Shown here: one piece after another, positions 21,687 through 30,264 of the stretch
How positions within the stretch are numbered: the first letter of the stretch is position 1
Layout: each line of letters starts with the position of its first letter
DNA from: Prorocentrum cordatum
Taxonomy: Eukaryota; Sar; Dinophyceae; Prorocentrales; Prorocentraceae
Direction: 5' to 3'
Length of the DNA: 64,000 bases
Assembly: GCA_963575745.1 (NCBI GenBank)
Contig: CAUYUJ010016153.1
Location: forward strand, 40,300 to 104,299
Program-made: the position numbers and the translations under genes
Notes under the pieces: model-generated
Database searches by the model: none
What the model was told of the DNA's origin: nothing
What the model saw: the letters and a program-made list of their open reading frames with translations, nothing else

Positions 21687-21807
21687 CATCGCTTGGACGT
21701 GTGTATTTTTTCTCGGCGAGAAACATCGAGGACCATCCTGGACCATCGAGGAAGAAAAAGCGCGTACGAAACCGAAACATGCACGGGAAATGGACGTCCG
21801 AGCGACG
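21687..21807. mobile_element. MITE with CATCGCTCGGACGT ends, copy 2
   Basis: A 121-bp copy of the element at 8157, with ends CATCGCTTGGACGT and ACGTCCGAGCGACG (two changes relative to copy 1). The interior is about three-quarters similar by eye. Confidence 0.75.
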
Positions 21808-22012
21808 GCAAGGTGGAGGGTGTGTGCAGCAGGAGCAGCACGGGGGACGCATGACGACGACGACGTGCTGGCGAAGGGGGGGGGCAGGGAGGAGATGTTG
21901 GTGAGAGGGAGGACAGGGAGGAGAGGGCTCAGGGCGGACAGAGGGTCAGGGAGTACTTAGGCGGTGGGAGGAGGTGGGACGACGTACCACGAACCAACAG
22001 GATTACCGCTAG

Positions 22013-22105
22013 AGCAAGTAGTTGAGGGTGAGCGTCTACGGGGACTAGATAACCAAACGAAGTGCCAGAACAAGTAGTTGAGGGTGAGCGTCTACGGGGA
22101 CTGTA
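22013..22105. repeat. 34-bp direct repeat CAAGTAGTTGAGGGTGAGCG
   Basis: CAAGTAGTTGAGGGTGAGCG TCTACGGGGACT occurs twice, about 57 bp apart. A CT run follows at 22109-22121. No gene is recognised between 21808 and 22516. Confidence 0.7.
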
Positions 22106-22516
22106 TCCTTCTCTCTCTCTCTCGCACACGTATGCAGTCTGACTACTATTCTTGTCATTGCGCGGACTTCGGCAAGGTTTAGTGTCACGGTGTCGTTCGT
22201 CCGATCAGAACGCGCTCTCGATCGGCCCTTCAAATTGGTACTCCGCTGCAGCGTCGGCCTCCTCTCAGGGTCGGCGCTTCGCTCCCGTCGTTCCGAGGGG
22301 CGCGCTCTCGCCCCATCGCGGGCCACATGTTTGGATCCGATGTCTTCCTGGGCGCTGCCGCCTCGTCCCTTCCGCTCTTCCGCCTTCCCCTGGTCCTCCC
22401 TGCTCCTCCTGCTCCTCCCTCTCCTGCTGCTCGTCCTCCTCCTCTTTTCCCTGCTCATTCTCCTGCTCGTCGGCCACCTCATCCCCCTAATCACAATGTA
22501 ATCCCTTTTTTTCGCA

Positions 22517-23360
22517 GTAACCCCCAATGAGGAAGTACGTGTTGCGTTGCACGTGCTCCTTCTTCAAGAGGCTCACGGCAACGACGCCATCATTGATGGC
22601 ATATTGCACCACGGTCCATGGGACAGCCACGAAGCCGCGGCATGGGTGGACACTTGCATTCCAATCTTCGACGGGAGGCCGTCTCCAGCAGGATCGTAGG
22701 ACGACGTTTGTCACATAGTTATCTGGAACGTGCACAGCCACGACCTTTTGTTGGCCCATGTGCTCGCCGCCAGTCGGCGAATTGAGGAGGATGTAGCGTT
22801 CGCGGCGTCTGCGCCCACTCAGCGTTTTGCATTTTGCCACGGCGATTTCAACATCTCGGACGTGGAGGGTGGGGAGTGGGGTTTCGGCGCCAGGGACGGA
22901 GTCGCCCTCGGTGCAGAGCTGTCTCCCCGACGCAGAGGGAGCGGGCCTGTCTTTGGGAGGACTTGACCGAATTCCACAACCAGGAACCTACATTTTCCCG
23001 TGGGGACTTATTCTCGCGGTCCGACGTGCCACTTTCCAGCCTCCGATGCTTGCTGCCTTGTGGCTCCTGGCAGAGGGCGGGCTGAGACGTCTCGCCCGAC
23101 GGCCTGGAGGCGCGGCAGCTCAGCGACCACGCGGCCATCGCAGCGGAGCTCGCCGAGCAGAACCTCTGCGACCGGCGGCGGCGGCCCTTCCCAGCGCACT
23201 TCGTCCAGTCGCCACGCTTCCAGCAGCTGATGATGGACCGCAGCTGCGGGCGTCGCGACCTCGACTCGCTCGTGCCGCCCGCGCAGCACGAGCTGCTGCA
23301 GCAGGTCATCGCCGTCGTGGCGGGCGACGGACGTCCTCGCCGGCCTGTCGAAGCTCCAGG
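22517..23360 (+). pseudogene. LINE endonuclease (exonuclease-endonuclease-phosphatase fold)
   Basis: The first frame gives VALHVLLLQEAHGN with the metal-binding Glu of the QE motif. After a TAG (about 22700) it continues VIWNVHSHDLLLAHVL and APTQRFAFCHGDFNISD, the GDFN motif. A second frame reads LTEFHNQEPTFSRGDLFSRS, and a third ends in LSDHAAIAAELAEQN, the SDH motif, followed by FPAHFVQSPRFQQLMMD, typical of the post-endonuclease linker. These are the E, N/D and SDH landmarks of the APE-type nuclease that nicks target DNA for LINE insertion. Two frameshifts and at least one stop make it non-functional. Confidence 0.75.
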
Positions 23361-23755
23361 GGAGGGCCACTGGGCGCGCGGTCGGCCGCGCGCGCCCTCC
23401 GGCGCCGGCGGCCGCGGCCGATGCGGAGTCGGCTGTGCACGCTCGAGGGCCTCTGGGCGCGCTTCTCCGCGGAAGGCGGTGTCTCGCAGGCCTGGAGGTT
23501 GAGACACCAACACCAAGATCGGCCGTGTGCCTCCACCGAGGGAAGAAGATCCCGATCTCGGTGATGGTGGTACTACTCTGGCTTCCAAGGTGGTCGAGAT
23601 ATCACCACCAACAACGAAATCTAGGGTCATCTTCCCTCTGTGGAGGCAACCCCCTGTCTTGGTGTTGGTGCCCATTTCCAGGCCTCCAAGTGTCATCGGC
23701 GTGCAGAGCCACGGGCGACGGGCAGATCATCTCGCATGCTGCGACGAGAGGCCTC

Positions 23756-23914
23756 TTACCAGCCTGGAACACATCCCCATCCCTATGCCGGGCACCTCCT
23801 CACCACGATGCCAATCTTAGGGATTCCTTTTGTTTTTTGCGGGCGGATCCCCAAGACTGTCATCGCCTCTTGGCGTGTCAATCTTAGGGATAGGGGCACG
23901 CTCGAGGCGGGCAA
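23756..23914. mobile_element. MITE with TTACCAGCC ends, copy 3, 5-bp TSD
   Basis: TTACCAGCCTGGAAC to GGCGGGCAA, 159 bp, flanked by exact GCCTC (23751-23755 and 23915-23919). It is inserted in the endonuclease-RT linker of the LINE. Confidence 0.8.
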
Positions 23915-24282
23915 GCCTCTGCGCTGGCCCCGGCTGCGGCACGGCAGGCAGAGGGCGACCCACCACAGGCCACGGGCAGCCGCCGGGCGAGCGCGCACGG
24001 GCGCGCGCTCTGGTGTGCCGGGCCGCCGTGTGGGCGCCCTCGCGCCGGTGCGAGTTCCTCTCGGGAAATTACTGGAAATTGCACTGGAAGCGTAAATCAA
24101 CGTGACGAGCAATTAAGGAATGCAAAAGAGTACGCCAAGATCACCACGGAGAGAAAAACAGACCGGCTGTTATTACAAGACGGAGTGGATCCAGATTGTT
24201 GGCCCACGCGTCAAATCACGAACCAACGAGCCAAGAATAAAGTACCGATCAATCATTACTTCGCAGAATGCCTTGGTCTCTC

Positions 24283-24446
24283 GGGGGGGGATAAAAACAC
24301 ACAGGCGCAATCCATTGTCGATCCCCGAGAAAAGATGGGAAACTATGGGAAGTGGTGGGGAAGACAAGAAGCCCAGAAGGTGTAGGAAAATATGGGGGAC
24401 CTTTTGATCTGTGTGTATTTATTTGTGTGTCCCAGGGCCCCTGCAG
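24283..24446 (+). mobile_element. Introner-like repeat, copy 4
   Basis: The 5' end has decayed to a G run (GGGGGGGGATAAAAACACAC); the interior and the 3' end (GTGTGTCCCAGGGCCCCTGC followed by AG) are kept. It is nested in the LINE remnant. Confidence 0.65.
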
Positions 24447-24524
24447 TCTCCGTGGCCGAGGCGTGCGACCCTGTAGCTTGGGGAGGCCATGCATCGCGCC
24501 CTGGCGGAGCACTGACGGCCCATA

Positions 24525-24701
24525 CAGTCGGGGCGCTGAAGAAGGAACCCTTCTCGTTGGGGAGGGGCTCCGTGTTCCTTCATTGTTTCACAGTTTGCCC
24601 TAGGTTTTCTTCAGATTTTTTGATGGGGAATCAAAGTTTAACTCATGGAAAAAAGGGGCCTCGTTCCTTATTTAGGGTTCCTTAGGTCAACGCCCCGATT
24701 G
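24525..24701. mobile_element. TA-flanked MITE family, copy 3
   Basis: 177 bp from CAGTCGGGGCGCTGAAGAAG to TCAACGCCCCGATTG, with TA on both sides (24523-24524 and 24702-24703). Terminal inverted repeats are about 25 bp. Same length as the copy at 28404. Nested in the LINE remnant. Confidence 0.85.
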
Positions 24702-24779
24702 TATTCCAGGAGGTGCGGAATATTGGCATGGTGCCAGTTCGTAAAGCGTTTCAAGGTATTGTTCGGCCCCGGGGATTCG

Positions 24780-25062
24780 CTGGCCGTTCGGCACACTTGC
24801 GGCGGCACGATGGAGAAGGTGCTCGGGATGGCGCGGCACTCCGCCTTGGGGCCCGATGGTATTCCGCGCGGCGGCTGGTGACACCCGATCGCCACAGAGG
24901 TCCTCCCTGATCGCGTGGGGTGGGTGGCCTCCGGCCGCCAAGTGCGCCTCGCCTTCAGCGATGGGCTCGTGGCGGTTGCCTCAGAGGCCGCGGGCAGCAA
25001 GCTCTGCGCTGCCGCCGGCGCCCTTTTCACTCTGGGCCTCAGTGTCGTGGAGCTCGACGTTC
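24780..25062 (+). pseudogene. LINE RT N-terminal fragment (GPDGIP motif)
   Basis: Reads TMEKVLGMARHSALGPDGIP, close to the SAPGPDGLPY entry motif of dinoflagellate LINE RTs. After a stop and shift it continues PIATEVLPDRVGWVASGRQV then RLAFSDGLVAVASEA, resembling the FND.....P.KG segment. It is cut at 25062 by the dimeric insertion. Identity rests mostly on one motif plus context. Confidence 0.5.
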
Positions 25063-25290
25063 AGAGCCCCGAATCATCAGGGGTAACTCGGGTCAGGGAT
25101 AATTCGGGTTCGTTTATCGGGAATCCAAACCCGAGTTACCCCGGACCCGAGTTACCCCGGATAACTCGGGCGTCCAGAGCCCCGAATCATCAGGGGTAAC
25201 TCGGGTCAGGGCTAACTCGGGTTCCTTTTTCGGGAATCCAAACCCGACTTACCCCGGACCCGAGTTACCCCGGATAACTCGGGCGCCCAA
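25063..25290. mobile_element. Dimeric 113-bp element, copy 1, 7-bp TSD (partly matching)
   Basis: Two 113-bp units in tandem (25063 and 25176), each starting AGAGCCCCGAATCATCAGGG, with internal mirrored pairs such as AACTCGGGT/ACCCGAGTT. It ends CTCGGGCGCCCAA. Flanks are GACGTTC and GACGTGG (5 of 7 equal). The copy at 54895 has the same dimer structure with an exact 7-bp duplication. Confidence 0.75.
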
Positions 25291-25639
25291 GACGTGGAGG
25301 CCCGCGTCACCGGCACGCTGCCACGGGCCGTTGCGAGGCGCCCGCTATGACGCTGCCCGTCGACTGCGCGCAGGCGCCGCCGTCTCTGGCGCAGGCCCGG
25401 CTCTGCTGCGCGTGGGAGGCTCTCTTAAAACGACACGAAGATCGGGACAAAATCGGATCGGGATAATTCGAAATCTCTGAGAATCGGCGGGTTGGGAGGA
25501 TGTATTGGGCGCCGCGGCCGCTCCGGAGCGTTCCGGAACGCTCTGAGAGCGCTCCGGAACACTCTGGGGCGATTTATCTCGATCCTAGCCCTGTTTTATC
25601 TCTCGGTCTGCCCAGCGGCTTCCGTGGCGTGGCCCGGTG

Positions 25640-26300
25640 GCGCAGCTGCCCGGGCCTGCAGACTCCGTCGTGGCGTGCGCGTCTTGTTCGCTTGGCTCTC
25701 CTCGGGCGTGCTGCAAGCATGTCCTTTTCCGGGGGCGCTGTGCACCGATTATATTCCTCGAGGCCCGGTTGGAAGCCATCGGCCAGGCCCGCCTCGGCGT
25801 CACCCGTAGATGTGACCTCGCCGTCGTGCTGCATACTCATGATCCGACCGCGGGACGGGCGGCGAGAGTGCTCTCGGCGGCGGCGCAGCTCGCCAACCTG
25901 AGGCGTAAGCCAGCAAGTTGTCAAACGATCCCCCATTTGGACCTCGACCACGCTGGGAGTCGTGACCGATGTCCAGGAGAGGCTGGAGGCCGCTGAGCTG
26001 GGGTGGACGCTGTTTCGCGTGAGTGCCTCGGGAACGTATTTGGCGATGTTGTTCGGGCCAGGGGCGATGGTGCTGGCAAACTTCGCCGCCCCGCTCCAGG
26101 AATGGCGGGTGAGGGCGGCTGAGATCACCAAGGGGGGGTCTGGGGTCAGCCTCCGTGCTCACCTCCATGACTCCCGCGCTATATTTCGACCCTCTCGCGC
26201 GTCGTCCATTTCTCCCCGCTCTCCCGCTCCCCTGCGGAGCAATGAGCTGCTGGCCTTGGCCCGACTCGTTGGGCCTCCAGGTTCCTTTTTGGAGGTGGGG
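25640..26300 (+). pseudogene. LINE RT palm and thumb fragment
   Basis: One frame reads FLEARLEAIGQARLGVTRRC then AARVLSAAAQLANLRRKPAS and CQTIPHL, matching the palm-to-thumb region (CADD..., F...AGL.L.P.KC..IP) with the ADD box lost (RRCDLAVVL). After a shift at about 25960, WTLFRVSASGTYLAMLFGPG and LQEWRVRAAEI match the YLG..LGP....W...K...R thumb, and SNELLALARLVGPP resembles the SY.AQL..PP step. Loss of the catalytic aspartates shows long decay. Confidence 0.6.
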
Positions 26301-26489
26301 TGCTCGGTCTCCCCTCGAAGCTGGGGGGGAGGCCCGCGCCTCTCGAGCACCCCTCGCAGAGCCCTGCGTGCGCGGCACGAGCGGCAGCGAGCACCTCCCA
26401 CGACTGGCCAGCCGCACACGCCTCGCTCCACCGCTGCTCCCCCTATGCAGACTCCGCGCGCATGCGTGGGGGCTGCGCTCGCCGGTCTC

Positions 26490-26869
26490 CTGTGGTCCTC
26501 TCCCCCGAGGGTGCCTTCCTTCTCGCCGTATACCTCTCGGGCTGGCCCTCGGAGCCTCGGCCGCGCGGGTTCCTCCCGCGGGGCCTCTACGCCTCCGCTC
26601 AGGAGGGGAAGAAACACACGCAGACACAATTCATCGGCGATTCCCAGAAATCATGGGCAAATATGGGCAGTGGGGGGAAGACAAAAAACCAGAAAATATG
26701 GGAACATATGGGGGATCTTTTTATTTGTGTGTATTTATTTGTGTGTCCCAGGGCCCCTTCACTGTGGTCCTCTCCCCCGATGGTGCCTTCCTTCTCGCCG
26801 TATACCTCTCGGGCTGGCCCTCGGAACCTCCGCCGCGCGGGTCCCTCCCGCGGGGACCCGCCACGCCTC
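26490..26869. repeat. ~108-bp direct duplication bracketing introner-like copy 5
   Basis: CTGTGGTCCTCTCCCCCGAG... to GCCTC..CCG occurs at 26490-26597 and 26762-26869. The left copy stops at the 5' end of the inserted repeat and the right copy begins at its 3' end, so the pair resembles a very long target-site duplication. Confidence 0.8.
26603..26760 (+). mobile_element. Introner-like repeat, copy 5
   Basis: 158 bp from GAGGGGAAGAAACACACGCA (after CTCAG) to CCCAGGGCCCCTTC (before AC). A well-preserved copy between the two halves of a ~108-bp duplication. Confidence 0.75.
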
Positions 26870-26933
26870 TCCGTCCGCGAGTGCCGGCGCCGAGCCCTGC
26901 GCGGACCGCCTCCAGCAGACGTTCCCTCGCGGA

Positions 26934-27208
26934 CGGCGCAAGTGGCTCGGGCTTCCCGTTGCTTGGTCGTTCCCGGCCGAGGACCTTGATTACCAGCCTC
27001 GAACGTATCCCTATCCCTAAGATTGACACGCCAAAAGGCGATGACAATCTTAGGGATCCGCCCTCAAAAAATAAAAGGAATCCCTCAGATTGGCATCGTG
27101 ATGAGGAGGTGCCCAGCATAGGGATAGGGATATGTTCCAGGCTGGCAACTGGCGGCGCAAATGGTTCGGGCTTCCCGTTGCTCGGTCGTCCCCGGCCGAA
27201 GGCCTCGA
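26934..27208. repeat. 56-bp direct duplication bracketing a TTACCAGCC MITE
   Basis: CGGCGCAAGTGGCTCGGGCT...CCGAGGACCTTGA at 26934-26989 and its copy at 27153-27208 (about eight differences) lie directly against the two ends of the MITE at 26990-27148. Confidence 0.75.
26990..27148. mobile_element. MITE with TTACCAGCC ends, copy 4
   Basis: 159 bp, TTACCAGCCTCGAACGTATC to TTCCAGGCTGGCAA. There is no exact 5-bp duplication (CTTGA/CTGGC); instead it is bracketed by the 56-bp duplication. Confidence 0.8.
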
Positions 27209-27534
27209 GTCCATCTTCTGGACGCGACCCCCTCCTGGGCCTTGGGCCCTCTCAGGTGGTGGGCAGGTTTCACTGCGGCGCGCTCTCGCCTCAGCGCTCG
27301 CGGGTCCGCGTGCATCTTCTGCTGCCGCGCCCGCGCCTCATCTGCCCTGCTCTCGCCCAGATCCTCGCCCGTGCCCTCAACCGCGGCCCCGGCCCCCGCC
27401 CTGCCCAACGGTTTGGTCTCGTGGCCTCCGGGGTCGGATTGGCCCGGGGTTTTCAGCAGCGGTCGCAGCTTCGCCGGTGCGCAGGTTCCCAGAGATCCTA
27501 AGTCGTGATTTTTTCAAGACGGGGTCCCTGGGTG

Positions 27535-28040
27535 TCTCGACCCATTCCCCAGGACCGGTTTTTCATCCCGAGTCGTTTCTTGACGGTCCCGAGGCCCGGC
27601 GAAGGCCCCTGGGGGCCGAAATTAGCGGAAAACCTTCGTCTTGGTTTTTTCATCACGTCGGATCTCTGGGTTGGCTCGGCGGAAATCTGGAGCGGGCGGA
27701 GTCCCCCAGGGGCGCAGGCCGACAGCGCTCGGATCCGCGGCTCGGGTTGCTGCCGACTTGCCCCGCCGCCGCGCCGCCGCTCGCAGAGGCGGTTTCGAAG
27801 CTACGGTTCTGCATGTGGGGCAGGGCGTTGTGCAGCAGGATTACACTGGTGGCATGCCGCGCTCCTTCGTCGTCCGCGCCGTGGGCAGACCTCCTACCCT
27901 GTCGCGTCGATTGAGGAAGTGGCCGTTTTCGGTTCGCGAGAGGGCGTCGCGGCCGTCATTCTTGCGGTTCCGGGTCCGTCGGTTTCGGTCCCAGGCCGTT
28001 TTCACTAAGGGGAGGTCTACTAAAGGGAGGTTTGTCCACC
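27535..28040 (+). repeat. Dispersed repeat blocks shared with 50.8-57.2 kb
   Basis: 27551-27635 (GACCGGTTTTTCATCCCGAG, TTGACGGTCCCGAGGCCCGG) recurs at 56685-56770 and in part at 51010-51060. 27905-28040 (GTCGATTG..., CGAGAGGGCG, GGAGGT.TAC..AAGGGAGGT) recurs at 55887-56034. Order differs between loci. Function unknown; probably a long, scrambled transposon or its untranslated region. From 28041 to 28403 nothing is recognised. Confidence 0.6.
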
Positions 28041-28403
28041 GCCGATTGTGTATGGAATGTGGGTTAACAGGATCTCGTGAAACCTAGGGCGTTTGCGTTC
28101 GAACCGGAATTGGATCCTCACCTCCTGCCGGCAAGCCTTTGGTTCAGACCTACGGATGGTCTAGGATTTTAGCATCTCCAGCGATTACGGGTCAGGATGT
28201 ACGACGCAGACACACTCATGTAACGGTAGGTCAAGTGCAACCCCTTTTCTGATTGCGCATCGCACGGTGTCGTCGCGTCGTGGACCATTGCCCGCTAGGA
28301 TCCCGCAGTTGGCGGATAAAACATGGTTCGTAGAAGCGGGGCGGGACATGTGAGACGGTTAGGGTGTCAGATAAGGCGCGAGCGCACCTGGCTTGCCCCT
28401 CTA

Positions 28404-28580
28404 CAGTCGGGGCGCTGAAGAAGGAACCCTTTTCGTTGGGAGGGGGCTCCGTGTTCCTTAAGTGTTTCACAGCTTGCCTCAAGTTTTCCTTAGGTTTTCG
28501 ATGGGAAATCGAACTTTAACTGATGGGAAAAAGGGGCCTCGTTCCTTATTTTAGGGTTCATTAGGTCAACGCCCCGACTG
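28404..28580. mobile_element. TA-flanked MITE family, copy 4
   Basis: 177 bp, CAGTCGGGGCGCTGAAGAAG to TCAACGCCCCGACTG, with TA at 28402-28403 and 28581-28582. With the copy at 24525 it is the best preserved of the family. Confidence 0.85.
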
Positions 28581-28708
28581 TATTTCCCTTTCCCTGGCGC
28601 GGCGAATGGCGGTGTGGTGCTTGCGACGTCACGGCGGGCTCGCAATCCGTCTTGCAGGGCCACTGCACGTGGGCCTGCAGGGCGTGACCCCTCCCCTTGG
28701 CAGCAGCT

Positions 28709-28825
28709 TAACTCGGCCAGGAAGGACTCAGCCAGGCTGAACTCGGCCAGCTGAGCTCGGCCAGGCTGAACTCGACCGTCTGAGCGGCCAGCCTGAATTC
28801 GGCCCAAGCCGAGTTCAGCCGAGCG
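28709..28825. repeat. CTCGGCCAG degenerate repeat
   Basis: CTCGGCCAG[GC]CTGAA recurs in both orientations (AACTCGGCCAGG / GCCGAGTTCAGCC). It is a local palindromic minisatellite. Sequence 28826-29460 has open frames but no recognisable motif. Confidence 0.6.
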
Positions 28826-29459
28826 CGCCGCCAGCACAAACGCACCGACATTGGGTTGCCGTGCAATGAGGCCTTGGACGCGCACGGGTGGCTCACCTAC
28901 CCCTTGGGGGGGTCCCGCGCAGGCCGCCACGACAGCATGCGGGACTGGCGCGCCCCCGCACGCGCGCGCCTCGCGGGCTACTGCGCCGCGAAGGACCACA
29001 GGGTTTGGGCTGGAGCTGGCTGACATCGCGGACGGGCGTCATGGAGGAGACGAATGCGGACGTTTGCGCACGAGACCCAAGCACAGGTCAGCCTGTGTAC
29101 GTGGATTGGGGCGGAATTGCGAATACACCACCCACGGCCCTCGCGTGCGAGGTCGATCCACCTTCGACGGGGTCGCGGCGGCGCAGATGGCTCACGACAG
29201 GCTCGACCGCTGCCCTCCGCAGCACTGGAACTTGGCGCCCTTGGTGTTCGCGTCGGGAGCCAGCTCGTCCGACGCGGCCGTCGAGTTCATCAGGCCGAAT
29301 CTTAATATTCATGGGCGCGACGACGCTGACCAGGCCAAGGTCCTCGAGCGCGGGGGGGGGAAAGCAACAGGCGCTTGCTCACCGGCAATGCCGAGATGTT
29401 GCTCAGTGCACTTAGGCGCCAGGCCAGCCGACACTGGCGTTCTGGCCATCGCCGCCGCC

Positions 29460-30110
29460 ACCAACAGCGGCCGTGGCCACAACCATGGCGGTCTTGATGA
29501 CCACGACCGCCACCAACCACCCTGAAAACCACCACCACGACCAGGCTCGATTCCTGCGGCCACCCCCACGCCCACCACGACCACCGCCAGCCACAGCGAC
29601 CACCGTAAGCGCCGCCAGCACGGCCACCACCAGCACGACCACCGGCCAAGCCACCACGACCACCACCGCGGTGCCCGACCATCAGCCCCCTGCCCGACTT
29701 CCATAGCGACAACCACGCCGGGCATAACGACCACCACGTCCGCCAGTGGCCCGGCCGCCACGACCCCCCACGTCGACCACCACGCCCGCCTGCGCGATTG
29801 CCTCGAAGACCCCTCCCTCTGCCCCCGCTTCTCTTTTCCCTTCCCTGCCCCTGCCGGGCCAAACCTGCTTGCATTTCTCCCTTGTGTGTCCGACAGGTGA
29901 CGTTTTTCGTGGCTAGGGCCCCAGGACCATAACCCCGACGCCCGGGGGTCCCCTGTTTTGGCGGGGGTGGGAACCCACACGGGTCCCCCAGGGCATTTTT
30001 TATGGGAGGAAGAAGGAGGAGGGGGAAAAAGGAGGAGCAGGAAAGAGGAGGAGGAGCGGGAAAAAGGAGGAGCAGGAAAGAGGAGGAGGAGGAGGAGGAG
30101 GAGGAGGAGA
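29460..30110. repeat. CCACCACGAC-rich tract and (GGA)n
   Basis: 29460-29700 is a CCACCACGAC-type low-complexity tract; 30003-30110 is a GGA/AGG tract. Between them is GC-rich DNA without a gene. Confidence 0.75.
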
Positions 30111-30264
30111 GTCGCCACTTCCTCTCGAATGAGGAAGATCTGGGCGACCACGGCGGCCCCCAACGGGCCTTGGATTTCGTCGGGGGCGAGAGGCGCCTGT
30201 CGCCGCGGGATGGGAGGCGCCGACCCTGCGCTAGCCCTCTGAGGCTCTCGCGCCGCCCCGCGCC

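Larger units (their letters stand above)
22517..26300 (+). mobile_element. Decayed LINE (endonuclease, RT) split by nested insertions
   Basis: Endonuclease motifs (22517-23360), the RT entry motif (24836-24870) and RT palm/thumb motifs (25640-26300) follow one another on the plus strand in the order of a dinoflagellate-type LINE. The spaces are filled by later insertions of four families: the TTACCAGCC MITE (23756-23914), the introner-like repeat (24283-24446), the TA MITE (24525-24701) and the 113-bp dimer (25063-25290). That these pieces are one element is inference from order and strand. The N-terminal zinc finger and the RNase H part are not found. Confidence 0.65.
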
